DNA of 64,000 nucleotides from JASSUD01 sp031963415 (GTDB lineage: Bacteria > Pseudomonadota > Gammaproteobacteria > Burkholderiales > Burkholderiaceae). Positions 17,421-26,109 of the stretch are shown one piece after another; position 1 is the stretch's first letter, and the number at the start of each line of letters is the position of its first letter. The stretch is taken from contig JASSUI010000001.1 in the NCBI GenBank assembly GCA_031963415.1, forward strand, positions 2,899,230 through 2,963,229, written 5' to 3'. The position numbers and the translations under genes were made by a program. The notes beneath the pieces were generated by a model. That model searched no databases. It was not told the origin of the DNA and was given only the letters and a program-made list of their open reading frames with translations.

Positions 17421-17603
17421 GAGCCTGTCCACAATCTCAAAGAAGAGTGTTTTGTGAGGTTATTAGCCGTCACGTTGGGGTTCGTTCCTCACCCCAACCT
17501 ACAAAATTTGCCGAAAAGTCGTAGGTTGGGGTGACGAAGGAACCCCAACATGAGCTTATACAAGCCTCTAAGTCGCTTTTTTAAAAGATTATGGACAGGT
17601 TCT
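17421..17603. repeat. Family A full-length palindromic element between lepA and lepB
   Basis: Best preserved copy, about 183 bp. The ends GAGCCTGTCCACAATCT and AAGATTATGGACAGGTTCT are inverted repeats. Inside are two opposed units, 17471-17502 and 17521-17551, each with the GTTGGGGT/ACCCCAAC stem; the pair would form a long cruciform. There is no reading frame for a transposase, so it behaves like a MITE or a REP pair. Confidence 0.88.
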
Positions 17604-17608
17604 AAGGT

Positions 17609-17736
17609 TTGTTTAGACCAGCGACCACATGTACAAGTTCCAAGAATCTATTAGCGTTTCCGTTGGACTCTGCGCCGCACCGGTTGTATTTCAATATCGA
17701 CACAAAGCCAGCGGAAATATGCTAAACAAGTTCTTG
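17609..17736. repeat. Family B-like element next to the lepA stop
   Basis: The right end GCTAAACAAGTTCTTG is the family B terminus and the left end GGTTTGTTTAGACC is its diverged partner. The core (TGCGCCGCACCGG region) differs from other copies. It ends about 5 bp before the lepA stop codon at 17741. With the family A element it occupies the whole 17377-17740 gap. Confidence 0.6.
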
Positions 17737-17740
17737 ATTT

Positions 17741-19540
17741 CTAACTATTCTTTAGATGGAGAATCGCATGAAAAGCTTCTTGCGGAATTTCAACGCTACC
17801 CACCTGTTTCATTCGTTTCTTGCCTTGTTTTTGCTTTTCTAAAAGTTTTTTCTTGCGGGTGATATCCCCACCATAACACTTGGCGATCACATTTTTACGC
17901 AGCGCTTTCACATTTTCGCGAGCAATAATATTGCCCCCAATCGCTGCTTGAATCGCTACGTCATACATTTGGCGTGGAATGATCTCGCGCATCTTGGCTG
18001 CTACCTCACGCCCTCGAGATTGACTTTGTGAACGATGGACGATGATGGATAAAGCATCTACCTTTTCACTATTAATTAGCATATCCACCTTCACAACATC
18101 CGAGGGACGATATTCTTTAAACTCATAATCCATCGAGGCATAACCACGCGAGATAGACTTTAAACGGTCAAAGAAATCGAAGACAATTTCCGCCATTGGC
18201 ATCTCATAAATGAGCTGCACTTGACGGCCGTGATACAGCATATTGATCTGTACGCCACGCTTGTAGGTGCAAAGGGTAATCACCGAACCTACATATTCTT
18301 GCGGCATGTAAAGATTAAGCGTAACGATAGGTTCTCTTATTTGCTCAATCCTACCGGCATCAGGCATTTTGGATGGATTTTCGATCATCTCGACTGAGCC
18401 ATCGCGCAGCTGCACCTCATAGATCACCGTCGGCGCAGTGGTAATGGGGTTCATCCCAAATTCACGTTCTAGGCGCTCCTGCACAATTTCCATATGCAAT
18501 AAGCCAAGGAAGCCGCAGCGGAAACCGAAACCAAGCGCTTGCGACACTTCGGGCTCATATTGCAAAGCCGCATCATTTAATTTGAGTTTTTCTAATGATT
18601 CGCGTAGTGCATCGTATTGATTAGATTCGACGGGATAGATACCGGCGAAGACCTGTGGCTTAATTTCTTTAAAGCCAGGCAATGGCGCGCTAGTGGGTCG
18701 GCTAACCAGCGTAATGGTGTCCCCTACTTTCGCGGCTTTTAATTCTTTAATGCCCGCAATGACAAAACCGACTTGGCCTGCCGACAAATTGGGACGCGTT
18801 TGTGATTTGGGCGTGAACTCACCCACTTGCTCAACTAAAAAATGGGCGCCGGTCGCCATAAAGCGAATTGAATCTTTCGCTTTAAGTGTGCCATTCATCA
18901 CTCGCACAAGCATCACAACACCGACGTATTGATCAAACCACGAATCAAGGATTAACGCTGACAATGGCGCTTCAGGATCGCCTGTTGGCGGAGGGACTTG
19001 GGCAATTAACGCTTCTAGCGCATCAACCACGCCTTCACCGGTTTTTGCGCTGCAGCGTATCGCATCAGTGGCATCAATACCAATCACTTCACCAATTTCT
19101 TGAATCGCATTTTCGGGATTGGCTGATGGCAGATCGATTTTATTCAGTACGGGTACTACCTCAACCCCAAGGTCTAGCGCGGTATAGCAATTCGCTACGG
19201 TTTGCGCTTCAACTCCTTGGCTCGCGTCAACCACTAACAGTGCCCCTTCGCAGGCAGATAGAGAACGGCTGACTTCATAAGAAAAGTCGACGTGGCCTGG
19301 GGTATCAATCAAGTTTAGGTTGTAAACCTTGCCATCGCGGGCACGATAAGTGAGAGCGACAGTTTGCGCTTTAATGGTGATGCCACGCTCGCGCTCGAGC
19401 GCCATCGAATCTAGTACTTGCGCTTCCATTTCTCGATCTGATAAGCCGCCGCAAATCTGGATGATACGATCAGCCAGCGTCGATTTACCGTGATCAATGT
19501 GCGCAATAATCGAGAAGTTACGAATATGGTCCTGACGCAT
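17741..19540 (-). CDS. lepA: LepA (EF4), back-translocating ribosomal GTPase
   Basis: LepA acts on stalled or immature ribosomes. The 599-residue length is normal. G1 is AHIDHGKS (13-20), switch II DTPGHVDFSYEV, G4 NKIDLPSA and G5 SAKTGEGV. The C-terminal LepA-specific domain ends in KRMKQVGSVEIPQEAFHAIL. It is in its usual place upstream of lepB and downstream of the degP operon. The C-terminal tail ILHLKNS ends next to a family B-like repeat. The start MRQDHIRNFSIIAHIDHGKS matches relatives. Confidence 0.98.
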   Translation of the reverse strand: MRQDHIRNFSIIAHIDHGKSTLADRIIQICGGLSDREMEAQVLDSMALERERGITIKAQTVALTYRARDGKVYNLNLIDTPGHVDFSYEVSRSLSACEGALLVVDASQGVEAQTVANCYTALDLGVEVVPVLNKIDLPSANPENAIQEIGEVIGIDATDAIRCSAKTGEGVVDALEALIAQVPPPTGDPEAPLSALILDSWFDQYVGVVMLVRVMNGTLKAKDSIRFMATGAHFLVEQVGEFTPKSQTRPNLSAGQVGFVIAGIKELKAAKVGDTITLVSRPTSAPLPGFKEIKPQVFAGIYPVESNQYDALRESLEKLKLNDAALQYEPEVSQALGFGFRCGFLGLLHMEIVQERLEREFGMNPITTAPTVIYEVQLRDGSVEMIENPSKMPDAGRIEQIREPIVTLNLYMPQEYVGSVITLCTYKRGVQINMLYHGRQVQLIYEMPMAEIVFDFFDRLKSISRGYASMDYEFKEYRPSDVVKVDMLINSEKVDALSIIVHRSQSQSRGREVAAKMREIIPRQMYDVAIQAAIGGNIIARENVKALRKNVIAKCYGGDITRKKKLLEKQKQGKKRMKQVGSVEIPQEAFHAILHLKNS

Positions 19541-19590
19541 TCAGGTGAAGTTAGGTAAGAAGTGGAAAAATTAGCAACCCTTTTATATAA

Positions 19591-19684
19591 GAACCAGTGT
19601 AGGGTCTTCCCGGTGGCCTTGCGCTGACAGAGACAGTACCAAATGCAACGGCAAGGAGGCGTCAGGGAAATCCTAAACAGGTTC
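19591..19684. repeat. Family B palindromic element between degP and lepA
   Basis: Starts GAACCAGTGTAGGGTCTTCC and ends TCCTAAACAGGTTC. The core has GCCTTGCGCTGACAGAGACA and ACGGCAAGGAGGCGTCAGG, the inverted arms of the family. It lies 50 bp upstream of lepA, beyond the operon terminator, in the 365-bp gap 19541-19905. Confidence 0.82.
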
Positions 19685-19694
19685 TTAGGGCAAA

Positions 19695-19725
19695 CAAAAA
19701 AGCATGCCCGAACAGAGAGCATGCT
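19695..19725 (-). terminator. Rho-independent terminator of the rpoE-rseA-rseB-degP operon
   Basis: Read on the minus strand: AGCATGC, an 11-nt loop, GCATGCT, then a TTTTTTG run. Position and orientation, 180 bp beyond the degP stop codon, fit termination of the sigma-E operon before lepA. Confidence 0.85.
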
Positions 19726-19794
19726 CATTTAAAATCAATTGACAGCCTCGGATTCTAGCTGAATTATTGGTTGGGGTGTTCCTTTCCAAGCTTA

Positions 19795-19890
19795 ACAATC
19801 TCTGCCTCAACTCTGTAGCGGCAGGATGATCAGAGAAATCCCTTGCCATACTAATGTACTGTCTGCGTCGACATTCCTTGCTACAGGGGC
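19795..19890. repeat. Family D repeat just after the degP stop codon
   Basis: Contains GGCAGGATGATCAGAGAAAT and ACTAATGTACTGTCTGCGTC, shared with the copy at 16365 and more weakly with those at 22862 and 26110. No terminal inverted repeat as clean as in families B or C was found. It ends about 15 bp before the degP stop. Confidence 0.6.
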
Positions 19891-19905
19891 GATGCAGCGT
19901 TTTTT

Positions 19906-21429
19906 TTATTTGCTAGCGTGAGGCTGTATAGGAACAAATTGAGTGATGCCATCACGGCGCACCAATACAGCAATTCTTTTGGATAGATTAAGCGCACGCA
20001 CAACTTGATTAAATTGAGCGGCATTAACAATATCCGTATCGCCTACACGCAGCACAATATCTCCTCTGCGTAATCCTGCACGAGCAGCTGGTCCCTTTGG
20101 TCCATCCACTGCTTCAACCCATACCCCTTGCTTTAGCTTAAGCGCTTTAAGCTGCTGCTCAGGGATATCTCTCACGATTAACCCTAAAGGATTTTTTGTT
20201 GATTCATTTGATGCAGGCTTTTTACTTTGCGCAAGCTGAGTAGTGAGCTGCTCTTGAGCGATTGTGACTGGTAAATGATGAATTTTCCCTTTGCGCCATA
20301 CACTGACTGTCGCGCGTGCGCCAGGTTTGCTCTCTCCTACCAATCTCGATAGACCACTAGCGTTATCAATAGACTTACCGTCAAATTTTAAAATGATGTC
20401 ACCAGCCTGGATACCTGCATGCGCTGCCGGGCTAGCTGGCTCAACACGATTGATCAAAGCGCCATTTGCATGTGGCAATCCAAGCAAATCAGCAACGTCT
20501 TGTGTGACGGGGCTAACGACTACGCCCAAACGGCCACGCACCACTCTGCCCGTCGCTTTTAACTGTTTCACCACGCGCATCGCTTCATCAATCGGAATCG
20601 CAAACGAGATCCCCATAAAGCCGCCTGTACGGCTATAAATTTGCGAGTTAATCCCGATCACTTCACCTTGCATATTGATCAGTGGGCCGCCTGAATTGCC
20701 TGGATTCACTGCCACATCTGTCTGAATAAACGGCAAGTAATCGCTACCTGTCGTGCGTGCCTTCGCACTCACAATGCCAGCCGTCACCGTACTGTCAAAG
20801 CCAAATGGCGAACCAATTGCGAGCACCCATTCACCTACCCGCACTTTGTTAGAGTCACCAATTGCAGCAACAGGTAAATTATTAGCATCGATCTTAATCA
20901 ATGCGATATCAGTGCGCGCATCGGCACCGATTAACCTTGCCTTAAATTCACGCTTATCGACTAGTCTGACGTAAATGTTATCTGCCTCTTCGAGCACATG
21001 CGTATTCGTCAAGATATAGCCATCAGAGGAAATAATGAAACCAGAGCCTAGACCGCTATTACGCTCAAGAGGGACAGTAGCGTCAGGTACAGCATAAGGC
21101 TGCCCTCGCTCAGATTGAGGCGGAAAAATGGAAAAACCAAAGAAACGCTGAAAAAATTCGACTAGCTCATCGCTGTTTACATCAGGGGATAAGCCATTTC
21201 TTACTCTAGCTTGTACCTGCTCTGTCGTACGGATATTCACAACCGCTGGGCCAATCTTTTCGACCAGTATCGTGAAATCTGGCAAACTCGCCGTTGCTGG
21301 TGCTGCAATCGCATCAATGGTCGCCAAGCCGAGCACGGCACTCATTAAAAATGAGACGATCAAACCCCGGCAAACAACACGCAGCGCTGATGAGATAGAG
21401 ATTAGGTTCACGAAATAACGCGAGGACAT
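19906..21429 (-). CDS. degP: DegP/MucD-type periplasmic serine protease with two PDZ domains
   Basis: A Do-family protease for periplasmic protein quality control. The 507-residue product has an N-terminal hydrophobic signal (about residues 20-42, ending AIAAPA). The trypsin-like triad is His144 (TNTHVLEEA), Asp174 (ARTDIALIKI) and Ser246 (GNSGGPLIN). PDZ1 starts near 285 (GRLGVVVSPV) and PDZ2 near 405 (GLIVRDIPEQ). It is 16 bp downstream of rseB in the rpoE-rseA-rseB-degP order, equal to algU-mucA-mucB-mucD, and so is likely in the sigma-E regulon. Confidence 0.96.
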   Translation of the reverse strand: MSSRYFVNLISISSALRVVCRGLIVSFLMSAVLGLATIDAIAAPATASLPDFTILVEKIGPAVVNIRTTEQVQARVRNGLSPDVNSDELVEFFQRFFGFSIFPPQSERGQPYAVPDATVPLERNSGLGSGFIISSDGYILTNTHVLEEADNIYVRLVDKREFKARLIGADARTDIALIKIDANNLPVAAIGDSNKVRVGEWVLAIGSPFGFDSTVTAGIVSAKARTTGSDYLPFIQTDVAVNPGNSGGPLINMQGEVIGINSQIYSRTGGFMGISFAIPIDEAMRVVKQLKATGRVVRGRLGVVVSPVTQDVADLLGLPHANGALINRVEPASPAAHAGIQAGDIILKFDGKSIDNASGLSRLVGESKPGARATVSVWRKGKIHHLPVTIAQEQLTTQLAQSKKPASNESTKNPLGLIVRDIPEQQLKALKLKQGVWVEAVDGPKGPAARAGLRRGDIVLRVGDTDIVNAAQFNQVVRALNLSKRIAVLVRRDGITQFVPIQPHASK

Positions 21430-21445
21430 AGTTAATCTAAATTGT

Positions 21446-22807
21446 TTACTTAAGAGAACGGTATTCTATGGCAGCTAGAAACTGCTGCAAAGTCTCCTGC
21501 GGTACTTCGCCAATCAGCGTAATCCAAGCATTTCCGACACGTTTCACTAACATATGAGAGGCACCCAAACTACTCGTTCCTTCACGGCGTGAGCGTGCAG
21601 TCAATTTTTCGACAAAAACAGAGACCGCTGCCAAACCATCAGAGAATACAATTTGATCAACTTCAAGTGCAGGCGTGTCAGCATAAGGCGATACGATGAA
21701 GCGATGCAACTCCCGCAATTTTTGGAACCCTGGCACCGTAGAATTAATGTGCCAACCAAGCGCAGCCATATCAATCGGCTTAGGCAGTGGCGGACGAACA
21801 ACATGCAAATCTTTAGCCGCCTGCGCTTGCGCAATAATTTTATCTTTTGCGCTCGGCTTGCCGCCCATCCAGATCTGAGAAAAAGCGACTTGCTCAAGTA
21901 CTTTTCCATGCGCATCCAGAATTTGCATACGCAAAAGCAGATGCGTCTCTTTATCAGTCCACAATTTGTAAGCAAAACGGTATTTGTCTTTAGGCGCTAA
22001 TTCAACGACATCACTATCAATGCCAGCTACCCGCTCACTACCGTGCCGGCGTAAAGTGTATACCTGGTCCACTTGATTACCATTGGCCGAGAATAGCGCG
22101 GGAAAAGTGTCTTTATTCTGTTGTTGCTCAATCACGCAGACTCTAGGTCCTAGATGAAGGGTATAAACCTCATCATTAACACGCAACATTTGATGCAGCG
22201 GACCATCAAGATTTTCGATGTGTTCATACTCATGCGCACCTTCAACGTAGTGCACAATGCGCGACGCTTGCACCAGATTGCCACGCTGATAAACGAATAT
22301 GCCGCGATAACTCAGCTCTTGGGCTCTACGATGCGTACACTCAAGCCATTTCTTGAGAACCTGCTTAGAGCCTCCCAAGCACCCTTGCGCTTCCTTGTCG
22401 TACGCATTTGCGCAAGACCACCAGAAAGATCCTGAACAGGTTCTAAATTGATTAACGGCTTTAGGTTCTTGCTGATACCCCTGCACCGCCTTGCCATACG
22501 TATCGGTATTGTGTTCGTCGATGTCAGGCAGCCAGGAAAACCATAGCCAGGTCCCAAATTGAGTGGCAATTTTAGAGTCCTCCTGGATCCCTTGCAGCTC
22601 TTTGCCGTATTTTTGTACGGACAGCAAAGATGCATTTTGCTCAGAAGACACTACATTGGCGTCTGAGTCGTATGGCTTAGCAGGCAGATCTTTAAACTGC
22701 TCTTGCAGGGGTACTTGAGCCAATGCAGCGCAGATTCGAACCAGGCAGGCGGCAACAAAAAATAAGCTTTTCCATAACCGTAAGCTGCTTTGATTTTTGA
22801 TAAACAT
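21446..22807 (-). CDS. rseB: RseB/MucB sigma-E regulator, enlarged by an in-frame repeat insertion
   Basis: RseB binds the periplasmic part of RseA, protecting it from DegS-type cleavage, and senses mislocalised lipopolysaccharide or lipoprotein. The start at 22807 (453 aa) is chosen because MFIKNQSSLRLWKSLFFVAA is a signal peptide; the open frame upstream to 22897 is family D repeat. The MucB N-domain begins at about residue 150 (RRAQELSYRGIFVYQRGNLV), and the C-domain follows with VPGFQKLRELHRFIV. Between them and the signal, about residues 57-150 are not RseB sequence but translated family B repeat (QKYGKELQG, TYGKAVQGYQQEPK, SFWWSCANAYDKEAQG). Removing it leaves about 360 residues, the usual size. 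The frame is uninterrupted, so the gene is probably functional. Confidence 0.93.
   Translation of the reverse strand: MFIKNQSSLRLWKSLFFVAACLVRICAALAQVPLQEQFKDLPAKPYDSDANVVSSEQNASLLSVQKYGKELQGIQEDSKIATQFGTWLWFSWLPDIDEHNTDTYGKAVQGYQQEPKAVNQFRTCSGSFWWSCANAYDKEAQGCLGGSKQVLKKWLECTHRRAQELSYRGIFVYQRGNLVQASRIVHYVEGAHEYEHIENLDGPLHQMLRVNDEVYTLHLGPRVCVIEQQQNKDTFPALFSANGNQVDQVYTLRRHGSERVAGIDSDVVELAPKDKYRFAYKLWTDKETHLLLRMQILDAHGKVLEQVAFSQIWMGGKPSAKDKIIAQAQAAKDLHVVRPPLPKPIDMAALGWHINSTVPGFQKLRELHRFIVSPYADTPALEVDQIVFSDGLAAVSVFVEKLTARSRREGTSSLGASHMLVKRVGNAWITLIGEVPQETLQQFLAAIEYRSLK
22353..22632 (-). repeat. Family B elements (about 2.5 copies) inside the rseB coding sequence
   Basis: The copy at 22355-22444 (GAGAACCTGCTTAGAGCCTC to CCTGAACAGGTTCT) aligns along its length with the intergenic copy at 35165-35268, including AAGACCACCAGAAA and the CGTACG centre, with an in-frame core deletion. 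A second, more diverged copy (22445-22556, CACCGCCTTGCCATACGTAT) and a partial third (22557-22632, TTTGCCGTATTTTTGTACGG) precede it in gene order. All are read in the same frame: the intergenic copy also encodes FFWWSCAAADSTKTYGKAAQ on its minus strand. Confidence 0.88.
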
Positions 22808-22861
22808 AGATTTCAACGCTCGTTCACAACGATTAGGAAGATCTGAATAAACCAAAGATGG

Positions 22862-22947
22862 CAGAATAATCAACTGAGGCCCGCGGCTAATACTCATGTA
22901 CTGGCAACAAAGGCATGCATTGCGCTCGATTGATTCAGCGCTTCCTG
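22862..22947. repeat. Family D-like repeat upstream of rseB
   Basis: GGCAGAATAATCAACTGAGG with CATGTACTGGCAACAAAGGC and TTGCGCTCGATTGATTCAG matches 26115-26205 (GGCAGGATAAACAACCAAGG, GTGTACCGACAGCAAAGGCG, TTGCTCTCGATTTATTCAG). The false upstream extension of rseB runs through it. Confidence 0.65.
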
Positions 22948-23119
22948 AGAGCCTGCCGACAAATTGTCTAAAAAACGGTCAGCCAAGAAACGCTCTTAGC
23001 TAGCTAAACTTTTCAGCAACCTTCTTTTCCGGCGGCGTACATAAGGAGGGGGAGCCTCACCCAAGGCTTATAGCAAATGCGCAGGCCGCGGCCTTTTAGA
23101 CTATTTGTAGACAGGCTCT
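22948..23119. repeat. Family E palindromic element between rseA and rseB
   Basis: 172 bp with good terminal inverted repeats: AGAGCCTGCCGACAAATTGT at the left and, complementing the right end, AGAGCCTGTCTACAAATAGT, both continuing CTAAAA. The core holds a GGCGGCGTAC/GCGGCCTTTT GC-rich stretch. It occupies most of the 410-bp gap inside what is otherwise one operon, so rseA and rseB are now separated by repeats 22862-23119. Confidence 0.8.
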
Positions 23120-23194
23120 GAGGCAAAATCCCCATGATTCGCGATAACCTCATGCCTACTCACTCAACGTAGATATTCCTTGGTCAACAATCTG

Positions 23195-23785
23195 CTACAG
23201 ATGCGCCGTAGTACGAACATAAGTTAATGTGGATCCCATCACTGGATTAATGGAAAATTGCTGATGTGCTTCCAAATAAGGAACAAGTTCTTTGCAAGAG
23301 ACTTTATTTGCTTTATGCCCTGAAGGAGGCGTCGGCAAATGAGGCTGCGCTCTTTGCGCAGATATCGCGGACATTTGCGATATCTGGTTAGAAGGCGCTT
23401 CTATTCTGTGCAACTGCAGTGCCATCATCCAAGCCAACATCGCAGGAACAGCCGCTAACACAGTAGCAGGAAGCAAACAGCGTCGTAATTTTTGCAAATA
23501 CTGCAAAAGTCGCTTGTAGCATGAAACAGGTGGGGGTAATGGCGGCTCTTGAGCCAATCTTTTAGAGAAGCGAGCCAAGAAAGCGTGCGTCTTTCTTTCA
23601 GACTCCGTGAAATCCATGGTGCGCAACGCATCACCAATTAAGTGATAGCGAGACCAACGCAGAGAATCACTCTGATTAAAATCGGTAAGCAAGTGATCTA
23701 AATTATCAAGCGCTTCATCATCGGCAAGCGTAGACAATATTTCAGCACGAGAAAGTTCTTGTGCTGGGGTTCGTTCAGTCTCCAT
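23195..23785 (-). CDS. rseA: RseA/MucA anti-sigma-E factor
   Basis: RseA is an inner-membrane protein whose cytoplasmic domain sequesters RpoE until regulated proteolysis. The start at 23785 (196 aa) has AAAGG upstream and gives METERTPAQELSRAEILSTL followed by DALRTMD, typical of the Pfam RseA_N helix bundle (LRWSRYHLIGDALR). A single membrane segment (LLPATVLAAVPAMLAWMMAL) lies near residues 104-123. The periplasmic tail (to YVRTTAHL) would bind RseB. The tail end borders repeat-like sequence at 23140-23195, so the last residues may not be ancestral. It starts 52 bp after the rpoE stop. Confidence 0.9.
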   Translation of the reverse strand: METERTPAQELSRAEILSTLADDEALDNLDHLLTDFNQSDSLRWSRYHLIGDALRTMDFTESERKTHAFLARFSKRLAQEPPLPPPVSCYKRLLQYLQKLRRCLLPATVLAAVPAMLAWMMALQLHRIEAPSNQISQMSAISAQRAQPHLPTPPSGHKANKVSCKELVPYLEAHQQFSINPVMGSTLTYVRTTAHL

Positions 23786-23837
23786 TAGATACCTTTTCCC
23801 TGGCTTTTTCGTACCCATTTCCTTAGTTTCAAGGTGC

Positions 23838-24419
23838 CTACCACCGCTTCTTTGTCGATGTGTCAAGCAAAGGTCGCAATTTTGCTGCAATTGTCTCGCG
23901 CGCTCGAAAAATACGTGAGCGGACCGTACCAAGAGGACACCCCATGACTCGAGCAATTTCCTCATAACCTAAGCCCTCGATTTCGCACAGCATAATCGTG
24001 GTGCGTAAATCCTTGGGCAAAACAGTTATCGCCATTTTCACTGCCTCTGCAATCTGCTTACTCATCAAAGTTGCTTCAGGTGTAGCAAGATCTTCAATGG
24101 CTTCAGTTTCGTTTAGATCAGTCTGGAATGAAGAGGATACGGAGCGGGCACTGCTTGTCAAATAATTTTTCGCGGTATTAAGAGCGATCCGGTATAGCCA
24201 AGTATAGAACGCACACTCTGCACGGAATTGAGGTAGCGCGCGATACGCTTTAATAAACGCGTCTTGTGCAATATCTTCAACCTCATCAGAATTTCGCACA
24301 AGCCTAGAAATAAGACGGATGACTTTCCGGTGATACTTAGCTACCAATAATTCGAAAGCAGCTTTATCACCTTTGCATGTACGTTCAACCAGAGCTAGAT
24401 CAATATCTTTTTCACTCAC
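23838..24419 (-). CDS. rpoE: RpoE (AlgU-type) extracytoplasmic-function sigma factor
   Basis: Sigma-E directs transcription of envelope-stress genes. The product has sigma-2 (AFELLVAKYHRKVIRLISRL, then EVEDIAQDAFIKAYRALPQF and TWLYRIALNTAKNYL) and sigma-4.2 (GLGYEEIARVMGCPLGTVRS). The GTG at 24419 (193 aa, reading SEKDIDLALVERTCKGDKA after the start) matches the family N-terminus. No clear Shine-Dalgarno precedes it; a TTG at 24491 would add 24 unconserved residues, so the start is uncertain. It heads rpoE-rseA-rseB-degP. No clear sigma-E autoregulatory promoter was found; a family B element occupies the upstream gap. Confidence 0.93.
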   Translation of the reverse strand: MSEKDIDLALVERTCKGDKAAFELLVAKYHRKVIRLISRLVRNSDEVEDIAQDAFIKAYRALPQFRAECAFYTWLYRIALNTAKNYLTSSARSVSSSFQTDLNETEAIEDLATPEATLMSKQIAEAVKMAITVLPKDLRTTIMLCEIEGLGYEEIARVMGCPLGTVRSRIFRARETIAAKLRPLLDTSTKKRW

Positions 24420-24535
24420 CCGGCGAATCCATTCATAGCAGCCATTCTCAAAGTGCAGCGCAGGCGCCAGGCTAGCGCGCTGCACTTCCAATATATCAAC
24501 GTCAGTTAAGGAACCTTTAACACTACTTTATTCTA

Positions 24536-24634
24536 AACCTGTTTAGGCTCTTCCTAATGGCTGTAAGCCTTTGCTACCAGTACAAATAGGCACAGCAAAG
24601 AGGCCTAGTGCCAGAGAAAAATCTAAACAGGTTC
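24536..24634. repeat. Family B palindromic element between fabF and rpoE
   Basis: Starts AACCTGTTTAGGCTCTTCC and ends ATCTAAACAGGTTC; the inner arms are degenerate (TTTGCTACCAGTACAAATAG). It lies about 45 bp upstream of the longest possible rpoE frame and 10 bp from the fabF stop. Confidence 0.78.
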
Positions 24635-24644
24635 CTCTACCATA

Positions 24645-25883
24645 TTAAATACGCTTAAATACTAGCGTGCCATTTGTTCCACCAAAGCCAAATGAATTAG
24701 AAATGGCGGCTTTAATTTCCATCTCACGCGCTGTATTTGCGCAATAATCAAGATCACATTCAGGATCAGGATTATCCAAATTAATCGTCGGTGGCGATAT
24801 CTGGTGTTTAATCGCAAGCGTCGTAAACACCGCCTCAATGCCGCCAGCCGCGCCTAATAAATGGCCTGTCATTGATTTAGTTGAATTAACAACCGGTATA
24901 GCTCCGTGTGAGGCAAATACTCCTTTGACCGCAACCGTTTCTGCTATATCACCAAGCGGTGTGGCTGTGCCATGCGCATTCACATAACTAATTTCTTCAG
25001 GATTGAGGCAGGCATTTTGCAATGCATTTTTCATTGAGCGCCGCGCACCGTCTCCATCAGTACAGGGAGCGGTCATATGATAGGCATCGCCGCTGCGGCC
25101 ATAGCCGACCAATTCACAGTAAATATTCGCGCCTCGTGCTTTCGCATGCTCGTATTCTTCGAGCACTAACACGCCAGCTCCTTCGCCTAATACAAAACCA
25201 TCTCGGTCTTTGTCCCAGGGTCGGCTCGCAGCAGCCGGATCATCATTGCGTTGCGACAGTGCACGCGCCGCAGCAAAGCCGCCAATACCAAGTGGCGATA
25301 CGGTTGCTTCAGCACCACCGGCCAGCATTACATCTGCGTCGCCGTACTCAATAATGCGCATTGCTTCACCAATTGAATGCGTACCTGTAGTACAAGCCGT
25401 CACCAACGCCAGATTTGGCCCTTTAATCCCGAAGTGGATCGACAAATGACCAGCAATCATATTGATAATCGATGCTGGCACAAAGAACGGTGAAATACGG
25501 CGTGGGCCGCGGTTGAGTAATTCAGTCTGGGTCGCTTCAATCATTGGCAAGCCACCAATTCCTGAGCCGATGGTAATCCCAATTCGCTCCGCGTTGCTTT
25601 CGCTCACTTCAAGGCCGCTGTCTTGCATCGCCTGCATACCTGCAGCAACACCATAATGAATGAAAGTATCCATATGGCGTGCTTCTTTAGCAGGCAGATA
25701 TTGTTCAATGTCAAACCCTTTTACTTCACCAGCAAAACGGGTAGAAAAATTCGAAGCATCAAATTTAGTGATGGTGGCAATACCAGAGCGACCTGCGATA
25801 AGGTTAGCCCAGCCTTCAGCAACTGTATTGCCAACTGGAGAAATATGACCTAAACCTGTCACAACAACCCGACGACGGCTCAT
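24645..25883 (-). CDS. fabF: FabF, 3-oxoacyl-ACP synthase II
   Basis: FabF condenses malonyl-ACP with acyl-ACP in fatty-acid elongation. The 412-residue product (start 25883, AGAGAGGG upstream, MSRRRVVVTGLGHISPVGNT) has active-site Cys164 in TACTTGTHS and the two His in VNAHGTATPLGD and MTGHLLGAAGG, with the Gly-rich NSFGFGGTNG near the C-terminus. It follows acpP in the order plsX-fabH-fabD-fabG-acpP-fabF, though a 345-bp gap with a repeat now separates them. The ten extra upstream codons are not conserved. Confidence 0.97.
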   Translation of the reverse strand: MSRRRVVVTGLGHISPVGNTVAEGWANLIAGRSGIATITKFDASNFSTRFAGEVKGFDIEQYLPAKEARHMDTFIHYGVAAGMQAMQDSGLEVSESNAERIGITIGSGIGGLPMIEATQTELLNRGPRRISPFFVPASIINMIAGHLSIHFGIKGPNLALVTACTTGTHSIGEAMRIIEYGDADVMLAGGAEATVSPLGIGGFAAARALSQRNDDPAAASRPWDKDRDGFVLGEGAGVLVLEEYEHAKARGANIYCELVGYGRSGDAYHMTAPCTDGDGARRSMKNALQNACLNPEEISYVNAHGTATPLGDIAETVAVKGVFASHGAIPVVNSTKSMTGHLLGAAGGIEAVFTTLAIKHQISPPTINLDNPDPECDLDYCANTAREMEIKAAISNSFGFGGTNGTLVFKRI

Positions 25884-26109
25884 ACTACCCTCTCTTTTCG
25901 ATAAAAAAGCCACAGTGCTCAGCGGATAAAAGATTTCCCGAATGGCTTACCACGCACCCTCCTTTATTTAAACAGTACATGAGTACAAAAAATAAAGGAG
26001 GGCAACGTCAAATCACTCGAAAAATACTTCAAGCTGTTGAACACTATGGCCATCAGTATGCAGATAAAAACCACCGCATAACACCTCGTTAGAGTAGCGG
26101 CTGAATACA

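Noticed and set aside
22808..22897. Upstream start for rseB at 22897
   Set aside because: The added residues are read from a family D-like repeat; the Met at 22807 starts a proper signal peptide.
23786..23965. Upstream extension of rseA by 60 codons
   Set aside because: It overlaps the rpoE coding sequence and lacks similarity to RseA; the ATG at 23785 has a good ribosome-binding site.
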